Shown here piece by piece: positions 44,475-52,822 of a stretch of DNA of 64,000 nucleotides. A program made the position numbers and the translations under genes. The stretch spans positions 1-64,000 of the forward strand of contig JABWCE010000012.1 of the NCBI GenBank assembly GCA_013359235.1, read 5' to 3'. Each line of letters opens with the position of its first letter. Within the stretch, counting starts at the first letter, position 1. The notes beneath the pieces are model-generated. The model made no database searches. It was not told where the DNA came from and was given only the letters and a program-made list of their open reading frames with translations. The stretch is from Bacteroidota bacterium (GTDB taxonomy: Bacteria; Bacteroidota; Bacteroidia; NS11-12g; UBA9320).

Positions 44475-45492
44475 ACTCACACAATACAGCACCGGAGGGG
44501 GGTGCGGATGCAAAATAAATCCCGTTGAACTAAAAAATATAATAAAAGGAATAGTTGCCGGAAGCGAATTTCCTAATTTAATTGTTGGAAACAACACAGC
44601 AGATGATGCATCGGTTTTTGATTTAAAAAATGGTAAATTGCTTATACAAACTGCCGATTTTTTTATGCCCATTGTTGACGACCCATACATTTATGGGCAA
44701 ATAGCTGCTGCCAATGCTATAAGCGATGTTTATGCGATGGGAGGTAAACCTGTTATGGCTAATGCACTGCTTGGTTTCCCTTCAGACAAATTGCCTGCTA
44801 TGGTTGCAAATGCAATTCTTAAAGGTGCTCAAAATATATGCAAAAGTGTAAATATACCCCTTGCTGGCGGGCACAGTATAAAAACCAATGAACCTATATT
44901 TGGGCTATCAGTTACCGGAATTACTTCAAAAAAACATCTTAAAACCAACAGCAATGCTAAAGAAAATGATATAATTTACATTACAAAACCTTTGGGAACG
45001 GGTATTCTTGCTACTGCTTTAAAAAGAGAAAAACTAAGTAGAAAAGGCTTGAAAAACCTGATTAAATATACAACAAAAGTAAATACAGAAGGATTGATAT
45101 TTGGCAAGATTAATTATATAAATTCAATGACAGATATTACTGGATTTGGCTTGTTGGGTCATTTGAGCGAAATGTGTAATGGGGCAAAGCTTGGTGCAGA
45201 ATTATATTATAATAAAATACCTGTGATTTCAGAAGTATGGAAATGTATTGAGCAAAAAACAATTCCCGGAAATACTGCTTTTAATTATCAAAATATTGAA
45301 AAAAAAGTTAAAAGTATGCCAATAGAGTTCATTCCTATATTAAACGACCCTCAAACAAACGGAGGATTGATGATAGCAGTAGATGAAAATAAAATTAAAA
45401 CCTTTGAAAAATACTGTTTTAGAAATAATATTTCGATTTATAAAATAGGAAAGTTTGTAAAAGATAAAAACATAAAAATTGTACAACTATGA
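44458..45492 (+). CDS. selD: Selenophosphate synthase
   Basis: SelD makes selenophosphate from selenide and ATP. The active site is GGGCGCKI, with Cys16 in the position that is selenocysteine in some organisms and Lys19 after it. There is no UGA here. DDASVFDL and ADFFMPIVDDPYIYGQIAAANA near 60-85 bind metal and ATP. At 344 residues it is complete. It starts inside mnmH and overlaps the next gene by ATGA. Selenium is used for tRNA in this locus; selA and selB are not in view. Confidence 0.97.
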   Translation: MLNSVKLTQYSTGGGCGCKINPVELKNIIKGIVAGSEFPNLIVGNNTADDASVFDLKNGKLLIQTADFFMPIVDDPYIYGQIAAANAISDVYAMGGKPVMANALLGFPSDKLPAMVANAILKGAQNICKSVNIPLAGGHSIKTNEPIFGLSVTGITSKKHLKTNSNAKENDIIYITKPLGTGILATALKREKLSRKGLKNLIKYTTKVNTEGLIFGKINYINSMTDITGFGLLGHLSEMCNGAKLGAELYYNKIPVISEVWKCIEQKTIPGNTAFNYQNIEKKVKSMPIEFIPILNDPQTNGGLMIAVDENKIKTFEKYCFRNNISIYKIGKFVKDKNIKIVQL

Positions 45493-45860
45493 ATCAGGAA
45501 TTGAAAATTGAACTCGACTCTCTCCAAAATGATGTAGATTTTTACAAAACTTCAATAAAAGAAGTTTCAGATGAAATTATTGACGAAAAAATATCTGAAT
45601 TTCCCATTTTTATTGCACATAAATCAAAAATACCATTTGGCGAAATTATATTAGACCATACCGAACTTAACACAACATGGAGCATAAGTGTTTCAACTCT
45701 CGAAGAATTTATGGATAAAAACATAATAGAAAACTCAAAAGCCGGGTTTTTCAAAGCTAACTACAAAAATCCGCAAGAATTTATTTGCATATTTCTAATA
45801 ACGGGTATTTCAGCAAGTTTTGTGTTTGTGCCTTATAAAAGTGAAAACCAGAAATTTTAA
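45489..45860 (+). CDS. Uncharacterised protein translated with selD
   Basis: A 123-residue soluble protein with a short acidic N-terminal helix (MNQELKIELDSLQNDVDFY) and a beta-rich centre (PIFIAHKSKIPFGEIILDH; TWSISVSTLEEFM), ending in a hydrophobic strand ISASFVFVPY. I do not recognise the family. The ATGA overlap with selD places it in the mnmH-selD operon. A role in selenium handling is suggested by context only; it could also be a passenger. Confidence 0.7.
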   Translation: MNQELKIELDSLQNDVDFYKTSIKEVSDEIIDEKISEFPIFIAHKSKIPFGEIILDHTELNTTWSISVSTLEEFMDKNIIENSKAGFFKANYKNPQEFICIFLITGISASFVFVPYKSENQKF

Positions 45861-45868
45861 TATAAAAT

Positions 45869-47188
45869 TTATTCGATATACTTGTCTAATCCTGCAAAAC
45901 ACATCACTTCGGGTTTTACTTTAATGTCTGAAATTTTTACAGTTTGCAAAAGTTTAAGCCCTTCAAAAGTACGGCAACGGCTTAATGCCACATAAAGTTG
46001 CCCCGCAGCAAAAGCTCCACCTTCAAGATTTAAAACCACATTGTTAAATGTAAGTCCTTGGCTTTTGTGTATGGTTATAGCCCATGCAAGCTTTAAAGGA
46101 AATTGAGTAAAAGTTCCGATTACTTTTTCAATTATAGTTTTTTTTTCAGGGTCAAAAACATATTCAATTTGCTCCCAAACCTCACGCGATACTGTAACTT
46201 CTTTGTTGTTTTCAAGCAATATACAGATTTCATCATCAAAAATTTCAATAACTTTTCCCAGTGTGCCATTCACCCATTTTTTATTCAAATCGTTTCTTAT
46301 CATTATCACCTGTGCATCTTTCTTAACGCTTAGTATTTCGTCAGTCGGATAATTTGAAGCGCTGAAATTACCATCAATTTTTGCTTTAAAATCAAATTGA
46401 GGATTTTTGATTTTAGCAAGTTGTAAAAGATTTTCGGCAGTTGCAGCAGCATTGCGAGTTGATAGTAAAATTCCAAATTGGTTTTCATCAATTTCATTTT
46501 TTGAAACCAATCGGCTGTTAAGTTCTTCGAGGTCGTGCAAAGCAGCAGTAGCTGTACGTATTTTATCCAAAAGGTTGATATAATATTGTTCAGTTTGTCT
46601 GTAAACGGTTTTTAGTTCAATTATTTCAAAATTTGATTTTTTAAAAACATTTGATGAAAAATAATACGGACTTTGGTACAACATACTCAGCTTTTCCAAC
46701 TCATCGGGTTTTACAACAGGTTCAAGTTGAAAATTATCGCCAACTATAAGTAATTGCTTACCCCCAAAGGGCAACTCGTTTTTAAGGATTTTTCTCAATA
46801 TTAAATCAACGGAATCAAATACATCGGCTCTAACCATACTTATTTCATCAATTACGAGCAAATCCATTTTTTTTATAATTTTAATTTTTCGGGCATTTAG
46901 TTTATGATTAAGCCAACGGGGGTCATTTGGCAAAAGTAAGCCGAAATGTAACCCGAAAAATGAATGAAGTGTAACACCGCGTATGTTTAATGCAGCAATT
47001 CCGGTAGGTGCAGTAAAAATTATTTTTTTTTTCGAAAACTTTGCAAGAGCCTTTAAAAAAGTTGACTTGCCTGTACCGGCCTTACCACATAGGTTTACTG
47101 ATAATTTTTGTATATGAATTAAATCCCAAACTTTTTTCCATTCGGCATCGGTCAAAAAAAGCTGTGTAAGTTCGTTTTGATTTTCCAA
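45869..47188 (-). CDS. PIF1-like superfamily 1 DNA helicase
   Basis: A 439-residue helicase. Walker A is NLCGKAGTGKST near 32-43, motif Ia includes FTAPTGIAALNIRGVTLHSFFG, motif II is LLVIDEISMVRADVFD near 110, motif III is LLIVGDNFQLEPV, and the late motif is AWAITIHKSQGLTF near 375 with YVALSRCRT. This matches the compact Bacteroidota branch of Pif1/RecD-type helicases, which move 5' to 3' on DNA. The gene lies 28 bp downstream of the sucA stop, on the same strand. Confidence 0.9.
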   Translation of the reverse strand: MENQNELTQLFLTDAEWKKVWDLIHIQKLSVNLCGKAGTGKSTFLKALAKFSKKKIIFTAPTGIAALNIRGVTLHSFFGLHFGLLLPNDPRWLNHKLNARKIKIIKKMDLLVIDEISMVRADVFDSVDLILRKILKNELPFGGKQLLIVGDNFQLEPVVKPDELEKLSMLYQSPYYFSSNVFKKSNFEIIELKTVYRQTEQYYINLLDKIRTATAALHDLEELNSRLVSKNEIDENQFGILLSTRNAAATAENLLQLAKIKNPQFDFKAKIDGNFSASNYPTDEILSVKKDAQVIMIRNDLNKKWVNGTLGKVIEIFDDEICILLENNKEVTVSREVWEQIEYVFDPEKKTIIEKVIGTFTQFPLKLAWAITIHKSQGLTFNNVVLNLEGGAFAAGQLYVALSRCRTFEGLKLLQTVKISDIKVKPEVMCFAGLDKYIE

Positions 47189-47216
47189 ATTTTAAATATT
47201 CAGAAAGCAATATTAG

Positions 47217-49907
47217 CTATATAATTCCAAATGCTTTTTTTAAAATCTCATTTTGTTCGATATTGTGCAAAACAGCAAAACCTGTAGCTGGCGAGCTGCT
47301 TTCGCTACGGCAAATAAAATCTGTAATTTCTGATAATTTGTTTCTTAAAAGAAATGTGTAAGCTCCCATATTTTCGGGTTCTTCCTGCACCCAAATTATT
47401 TTGGCTTTTTTGTATTTTTTTCTAATTTTTTCAAGTTCATTTTTAGGAAATGGATAGTATTGTTCAAGTCTTACAATTGCAATTTTTTCTATCTTTTCAT
47501 TTTCTCTGAAATTAATAAGGTCGTAGTATATTTTGCCGCTGCATAGCAACACGCGTTCAATATTGTTGTTTTCTGGGAGTTCATCATCAATTATTTTTTT
47601 AAAATTTTCATTTGTAAAATCTTTTTCTGAACTTACACATTTTGAGTTTCGTAGTAATGATTTTGGTGTAAAAACAATAAGAGGTTTGCGTGTTTTTCCT
47701 TTTATCTGCAATCGTAATAAATGAAACAAATTTGATGGTGTTGATGGATAAGCTACCGTCATATTATTTGAGGCACACATTTGCAGAAACCTTTCAATAC
47801 GTGCAGATGAATGTTCGGGTCCTTGTCCTTCGTAACCATGGGGCAAAAACATTGTAAGCCCACATTCTGTTTTCCATTTTGCCATGCCACTTGAAATAAA
47901 TTGGTCAATTACAATTTGTGCACCATTAAAAAAATCACCAAACTGTGCTTCCCATATTGTAAGAGTATTGTTGTTTGTAATACTGTAACCATATTCAAAC
48001 CCTAAAACCGCGTATTCTGAAAGCAACGAGTTGTATATTTCAAATTTTCCTTTTGCTTTTTTTATATGTTGTAATGGAACATACTCAAGTTCGGTATCTT
48101 CTTTTTTTATTACTGCATGACGATGGCTGAAAGTTCCACGTTCTACGTCTTGCCCCGTGATACGAACATTATATCCTTCGTATAAAAGAGAGGTATATGC
48201 TATAAGTTCGCCCATTGCCCAATCGTAATTGCCTGTTGCAACCATTTTCTTTCTTTCATCAAAAAGTTTTACAATTTTATTTATTGGAGTGTATTCGTCG
48301 GGAATATGACAAATTTGTGAAGCAAGTTCGATTAAAGTATTTTTTTCAATAGAAGTTTTAACTTTTTCATCGTTTATATCATCAGTATCGAATTGTTTGG
48401 GTTTAACAATTGCTTTTGCCGGTTTTTTTCTAACTAAATCTAATTTTTCCTGAAGCATTTTTCTAAATTCAGTTTCCATTTCTACAGCAAGTTTTGCTTC
48501 AATTTTTCCAGCTTCTTCAAGTTGCTTAATGTAAATTTTTCGAGAATCGGGGTGTGTACTTATACTTTTATAAAGCAAAGGCTGTGTAAATCTGGGTTCA
48601 TCGCCTTCATTGTGTCCGTATTTACGGTACCCGAGTAAGTCAATAAAAATATCTTCATGATATCTTTGACGATATTCAACAGCCAATTTTATTACATAAG
48701 CTATGGCTTCGGGATAATCAGCGTTTACATGAAAAACAGGGCATTTAGTAACTTTTGCTATATCTGTACAGTAAATTGACGATCGCCCATCTTGATAATT
48801 TGTAGTAAACCCTATTTGATTATTAGCAACGATATGAATGGTTCCGCCTGTGGTATATGCTTCAAGGTTGCTCATTTGCAAAGTTTCATAAACTATACCT
48901 TGCCCAGAAATAGATGCATCACCATGAATTAATATTGGAAAAACCTCGTCAATATTTTTATAATTATTATCCAGTTCAGCTCTCGACATACCTTCTACTA
49001 CAGGGTTTACAGCTTCAAGGTGCGAAGGGTTGGGACTTAGTTTTAACGCTACATCTTTTCCTTTTAGCGTTTTGATTTTGCTTGTGTAGCCAAGATGATA
49101 TTTCACATCGCCCTCAAACAATGCGTCTTGATATGCTTTGCCTTCAAATTCGGTAAATACTTCTTCATAGGTTTTACCCAAAATACTAGTGAGTACATTT
49201 AGTCTTCCGCGATGTGCCATGCCTATTACAAACAGTTTTCCACCCAGCTCGGCTCCATGATTTATAAGGGTGTCAATTGCTGGTATTAAACCTTCGAGTC
49301 CTTCAAGCGAAAATCGTTTTTGTCCAACATATTTGGTATGAAGAAAGCTTTCAAAAACCATTGCCTGATTTAATTTTTCTAAAATTCTACGCTTTTGTAC
49401 AATATCAAAATCAGGCGTATTTTGCACACTTTCCATTTTTTGTATAAGCCATTTTTTCTTTTCAGGATTAAGTATATACATAAACTCAACGCCAATGTGA
49501 TTACAGTAAGTTTTTTGCAAAAAAGATACAATGTCGTTTAGTTTTGCAGGTCCTATACCAATCTCAATTCCTGCGTTAAAAGTTGTATTTAGGTCTTCTT
49601 GGCTTAGCCCAAAATTTTCTAATTCAAGATTTGGTGTATAAGTTCGCCTTGCTCTTACAGGATTGGTTTTTGTAAACAAATGCCCTCTTGTTCTATAGCC
49701 GTAATTTATTAGGTTAAGAACTTTTATTTCTTTTTCGATATCTGTTGATAAAGATTGAGATTTTATATCAGAAACAGAAGCAAATTCAAATCCTTCAAAA
49801 AACTTTTGCCATCCGAAATCAACTGAATTTTTATTATTTTTATATTGATTATAAAGATTTTCAATAAAATTTATTTCAGAATTTGATAAATAAGAATTTT
49901 TTTCCAT
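47217..49907 (-). CDS. sucA: 2-oxoglutarate dehydrogenase E1 component
   Basis: SucA decarboxylates 2-oxoglutarate with thiamine diphosphate and passes succinyl to E2. The 896-residue protein has the E1 N-terminal segment (FIENLYNQYKNNKNSVDFGW), VIGMAHRGRLNVL near 228, the TPP/Mg region HGDASISGQGIVYETLQMS near 330 and HNEGDEPRFTQP, and the C-terminal transketolase-like half (WEAQFGDFFNGAQIVIDQF; LPHGYEGQGPEHSSARIERF). E2 (sucB) is not in the window. LipA supplies the lipoyl groups such complexes need. Confidence 0.97.
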   Translation of the reverse strand: MEKNSYLSNSEINFIENLYNQYKNNKNSVDFGWQKFFEGFEFASVSDIKSQSLSTDIEKEIKVLNLINYGYRTRGHLFTKTNPVRARRTYTPNLELENFGLSQEDLNTTFNAGIEIGIGPAKLNDIVSFLQKTYCNHIGVEFMYILNPEKKKWLIQKMESVQNTPDFDIVQKRRILEKLNQAMVFESFLHTKYVGQKRFSLEGLEGLIPAIDTLINHGAELGGKLFVIGMAHRGRLNVLTSILGKTYEEVFTEFEGKAYQDALFEGDVKYHLGYTSKIKTLKGKDVALKLSPNPSHLEAVNPVVEGMSRAELDNNYKNIDEVFPILIHGDASISGQGIVYETLQMSNLEAYTTGGTIHIVANNQIGFTTNYQDGRSSIYCTDIAKVTKCPVFHVNADYPEAIAYVIKLAVEYRQRYHEDIFIDLLGYRKYGHNEGDEPRFTQPLLYKSISTHPDSRKIYIKQLEEAGKIEAKLAVEMETEFRKMLQEKLDLVRKKPAKAIVKPKQFDTDDINDEKVKTSIEKNTLIELASQICHIPDEYTPINKIVKLFDERKKMVATGNYDWAMGELIAYTSLLYEGYNVRITGQDVERGTFSHRHAVIKKEDTELEYVPLQHIKKAKGKFEIYNSLLSEYAVLGFEYGYSITNNNTLTIWEAQFGDFFNGAQIVIDQFISSGMAKWKTECGLTMFLPHGYEGQGPEHSSARIERFLQMCASNNMTVAYPSTPSNLFHLLRLQIKGKTRKPLIVFTPKSLLRNSKCVSSEKDFTNENFKKIIDDELPENNNIERVLLCSGKIYYDLINFRENEKIEKIAIVRLEQYYPFPKNELEKIRKKYKKAKIIWVQEEPENMGAYTFLLRNKLSEITDFICRSESSSPATGFAVLHNIEQNEILKKAFGII

Positions 49908-50006
49908 TTCTTAGTTTCAAAGATAATTATTTAATGTTTGGGAAGATATTTTAAAAAAATTAACCATAAAATTCTGTAATTGTTTTAATTTTATAATTAC
50001 ATATAC

Positions 50007-50042
50007 ATTAAATTGTCGGCAGGTGTCCTCACCTGCCGAAAT
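50007..50042 (+). repeat. Palindromic direct repeat, left copy
   Basis: The core forms a hairpin: TCGGCAGGTG at 50016-50025 pairs with CACCTGCCGA at 50030-50039 across TCCT. The whole 36-bp segment matches 51320-51355 at 33 positions in the same orientation. The left arm is intact here. Confidence 0.8.
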
Positions 50043-50164
50043 ACTTACGTTAATAAATCAATAAAAATTAATCAATGGTAACTCCAACCCCCAGTACAAA
50101 ATAATTAAATTTCATTTTGCATAATTTTGATTTTAAAATTAATCAAACTTACTATCAGCAGCTT

Positions 50165-50222
50165 AACAAATATTTTTAAAAAATATTTGTTTTGTTATAT
50201 ATATATATATATATATATATAT
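50165..50222. repeat. AT palindrome next to a (TA)n tract
   Basis: AACAAATATTTTT (50165-50177) and AAAAATATTTGTT (50179-50191) form a 13-bp inverted repeat around one base. From about 50196 to 50222 the sequence is an uninterrupted run of about 13 TA dinucleotides, prone to length change. Both lie upstream of the T9SS cargo gene. Confidence 0.8.
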
Positions 50223-50481
50223 TGCCAGCCGAATTATAAAATATAAACATTATAGAAAGGAGGTAAAATTCAAAAAAAAATAAAAACTAAAACATGGTTT
50301 AACTAAAAATTGAAATATTTTAAGAGTTTTATGTAATACATAACAAGCAATTTAATAAAATCACATACGCCCAAACTAAAACCCAATAATTCATTTATTA
50401 ATTAAACAGTAAAACCGACCTAAATATTCATATTTCCAAGTTGTTTTGGAACTTAAAAAAATTAAATTTGTTAAAAATTTT

Positions 50482-51312
50482 ATGAAAATTATTTTTATAG
50501 TTTTTGCATGTATTTTATTCAACTTTCAAGGTATCTGCCAAAATGTATATCTTGAAAAATTTGATACAAAAGAATCTTTAAAAAAATGGAAGGTTTTAAA
50601 TAATGGGAAAGTGTATTTGTCAAATAATTTTACTTATAAAGGACTTACATTTTATAAGCCCCAAAAAGATTCATTTTTGATTTTAAAAGATACTACATAT
50701 AATTGGCTTTATAGTTTCCATTTAACTCGCTGTTTTAAAGTTATTCCTTCTTTAAATATTAATTTCAAACTTGCATTTTTTTCTAGTGACACATTTGATT
50801 ACTTAACTTATGGATATAAGTTTTACGATAAAAATAAGAAAATTATTTTGAGTTCAAATTTTCCAGTATATCCATTTTTTTATGATTTGAATATATTTGG
50901 AGTTGGTTGTCAAATTGATGATTTGAAAAATAAAATTTTAGAAAATACAGATAGTGTCGAAATAAATTTTCATTTTAATCCAACTCATCCCTACGATACA
51001 ATTGAGAGAATAATTGTAATAGATGAGATTTTTTTTAGTAATAATTATGCAGACATTAATAATTATAATAATTTTAAGTTTGAAATTTTTCCTAATCCTG
51101 CTTATAAACAAATCAGCTTTGTATTTCCTTCATCATATTATCCTGTATTAATTACGTTATTCGATATGAAAGGAAATGAATTATTACGCAAAACAGCAAA
51201 TAATCAATCAGATAGTGTTTTAAATATAGAGAACTTAAAACAAGGGTTATATTTTATTAAAGCTACTTCTGAAAATGGTAAAATTTCTTATAAAAAGATA
51301 ATAATATACTAA
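50482..51312 (+). CDS. T9SS-secreted protein of unknown function
   Basis: A 276-residue protein with signal peptide MKIIFIVFACILFNFQGICQ (ATG 50482; the frame opens earlier at TTG 50446, which would push the signal inward). The middle is a jelly-roll-like beta region (VYLEKFDTKESLKKWKVL; IIVIDEIFFSNNY). The last 80 residues are a type A sorting domain starting FEIFPNPAYKQISFVFPSS and ending KISYKKIIIY. Its base composition is even more AT-rich than its neighbours. It is framed by two 36-bp palindromic repeats, suggesting it arrived as a unit. Substrate unknown. Confidence 0.85.
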   Translation: MKIIFIVFACILFNFQGICQNVYLEKFDTKESLKKWKVLNNGKVYLSNNFTYKGLTFYKPQKDSFLILKDTTYNWLYSFHLTRCFKVIPSLNINFKLAFFSSDTFDYLTYGYKFYDKNKKIILSSNFPVYPFFYDLNIFGVGCQIDDLKNKILENTDSVEINFHFNPTHPYDTIERIIVIDEIFFSNNYADINNYNNFKFEIFPNPAYKQISFVFPSSYYPVLITLFDMKGNELLRKTANNQSDSVLNIENLKQGLYFIKATSENGKISYKKIIIY

Positions 51313-51319
51313 ATAAAAA

Positions 51320-51355
51320 ATTAAATTATCAGCAGATGTCCTCACCTGCCGAAAT
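51320..51355 (+). repeat. Palindromic direct repeat, right copy
   Basis: It matches 50007-50042 at 33 of 36 positions. All three differences are G to A in the left half, which weakens the hairpin here (TCAGCAGATG against CACCTGCCGA). It begins 8 bp after the T9SS cargo stop codon. Confidence 0.8.
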
Positions 51356-51390
51356 TCATGTTAGAAAAGGTCGAGCTAAAAATTGATATT

Positions 51391-52380
51391 TCAATTTATA
51401 TATCCATTGCTTTTAAACCAAGCTATACTGTTTTTTATAGCTGTATCAATAGGTGTGGAGGGCATTAGCAATTCTCTACGAGCTTTTGAAGGGTCGTAAT
51501 AATTTTCATTTAAAGAAAGCAAAGCAATACCCATACTTATTACCGGTTTTTTCTTAGTAATTCTTGCCCAAACAGAACTTAAAAAACCTACAAATAATAC
51601 AGTAAATTTTCCTACTTTTCTCATATTAAAATTTTTACCAATTACATTAAATATTTTTTTAAAAAACTCAAAATAAGTAAGGTTTTCGTTGCCTGCCAAA
51701 TAGCATTCGCCTGTTTTTCCCATAGTTATAGCATTAACAACAGCAATTGCAACATCTTTGCTGTAAACAAAATTTCGCCCTCCGTCATTATAAAACTTCA
51801 ATTGATTGTTGCATACCGAAACTATCAGTTTTCCTGATGAGGGTTTTGCATCAAATTCGCCAATCATAAAAGTAGGGTTAATAATTACTACCGGGAACCC
51901 ATTTTCTTTAAATTCGTTTATCAATATTTGCTGTGCATTGAATTTGCTGTCAAGATAATCCATTTTAAACTCAGAACTATTATACGGAACAAATTCATTT
52001 CCCGGATTTTGCTTTGTACCATTGCCAAACGAACTTGCAGAACCAATATGAATCATTCGTTCAAGTTTTAGTTCTTTAACTGCTTTAATAATATTTACAG
52101 TTCCTTCAATATTCACTTTTATTATCATTTCGGAGCGTCTGGGGTACAAATCTGTTATTGCTGCTATGTGTATTACAATTTCACAACCTTTTAATTGCTC
52201 TAACAATAAATTATAATTTAAAATATTTCCCCTGCAAATTTCTACTCCTGTATCTTCTAAAGATTTTGAATTTTCATTTTCCAAAACCAATGCTTTTACT
52301 AAGTAGTTTTTATTTAATAATTCGCGACAAACGCTATTGCCTAACATTCCACATGCTCCTGTAACAAAGACTTTTTTCAT
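51391..52380 (-). CDS. NAD-dependent epimerase/dehydratase (extended SDR)
   Basis: A 329-residue extended short-chain dehydrogenase. It has the Rossmann motif VTGACGMLGNSVCRELL at residues 5-21, VIHIAAITDL near 75, HIGSASSFGNGT near 112 and the catalytic MDYLDSKFNAQ (YxxxK) near 140. It resembles dihydroflavonol-reductase-like or hopanoid-associated sugar epimerases. The substrate cannot be told from sequence. It is the last gene of a short minus-strand run. Confidence 0.88.
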   Translation of the reverse strand: MKKVFVTGACGMLGNSVCRELLNKNYLVKALVLENENSKSLEDTGVEICRGNILNYNLLLEQLKGCEIVIHIAAITDLYPRRSEMIIKVNIEGTVNIIKAVKELKLERMIHIGSASSFGNGTKQNPGNEFVPYNSSEFKMDYLDSKFNAQQILINEFKENGFPVVIINPTFMIGEFDAKPSSGKLIVSVCNNQLKFYNDGGRNFVYSKDVAIAVVNAITMGKTGECYLAGNENLTYFEFFKKIFNVIGKNFNMRKVGKFTVLFVGFLSSVWARITKKKPVISMGIALLSLNENYYDPSKARRELLMPSTPIDTAIKNSIAWFKSNGYIN

Positions 52381-52443
52381 TAAATACCAAGATATATTAT
52401 CGGGCGATAAAATTAGGCTAAAAAAATAATTTCATAATGCTAT

Positions 52444-52486
52444 TAGAAAAATAAACCCAAACCATGAGAAAAATTAGTTTGGGTTT
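52444..52486 (-). terminator. Intrinsic terminator overlapping the end of the 106-residue gene
   Basis: AAACCCAAAC at 52453-52462 pairs with GTTTGGGTTT at 52477-52486 (10 bp). On the minus strand the stem is followed by ATTTTTCT. One arm is part of the coding end of the gene at 52474-52794. Confidence 0.75.
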
Positions 52487-52794
52487 ATTTTAATTTCGGG
52501 TTTGTTGTTTTTAAAAGTAATAATTACTCTGCCCCACTTGCTGTTTAAAAACTCAATTTTAGCAATTTTGTCAATCAAAATATCATGAAGACTTTCATTT
52601 TTTATATAAACTATCCAAAATTCTTTGATTTCAAAAAGCTGAACATTTCTTATTGTTGTATTATCTGTTTCAAAAATTTTGCCTATACCAAGTGCTTCGA
52701 GGTCTTCTTTTATGCTTAGGTCAGGTAAGTTTGACTGGGCAAAATGAACTAATGGAACAGAAATAAACAGTAAAAAAACAATGAACTTTTTCAT
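52474..52794 (-). CDS. Small exported protein of unknown function
   Basis: A 106-residue protein with signal peptide MKKFIVFLLFISVPLVHFAQ. The mature part of about 86 residues is mixed alpha/beta (IKEDLEALGIGKIFETDN; GRVIITFKNNKPEIKINPN). No family recognised. It follows the CsgG-like gene by 28 bp on the same strand and is probably co-transcribed; the terminator at its end closes the unit. Confidence 0.65.
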   Translation of the reverse strand: MKKFIVFLLFISVPLVHFAQSNLPDLSIKEDLEALGIGKIFETDNTTIRNVQLFEIKEFWIVYIKNESLHDILIDKIAKIEFLNSKWGRVIITFKNNKPEIKINPN

Positions 52795-52822
52795 TTTAAT
52801 TTAAAAAGTACAAATAAATTTT

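Larger units (their letters stand above)
49908..50481. other. Large AT-rich non-coding region with palindromes and a TA tract
   Basis: About 570 bases without a credible gene separate sucA from the T9SS cargo gene. They hold a palindromic direct repeat (50007-50042), a 27-bp near-perfect palindrome followed by a TA tract, and AAAGGAGGT near 50257-50265, a strong Shine-Dalgarno-like sequence with no reading frame after it. A 24-codon minus-strand frame ending in GVGVTID has no start support. Confidence 0.6.

Noticed and set aside
44458-44520. Selenocysteine in SelD
   Set aside because: The active-site codon in GGGCGCKI is a normal cysteine codon; no UGA is present in the frame.
50070-50145. 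Minus-strand mini-frame ending GVGVTID
   Set aside because: It is only about 24 codons after a stop, with no signal or conserved domain; probably chance.
50196-50222. CRISPR-like repeat array
   Set aside because: It is a simple TA dinucleotide tract without spacers; no CRISPR array or cas gene is present.
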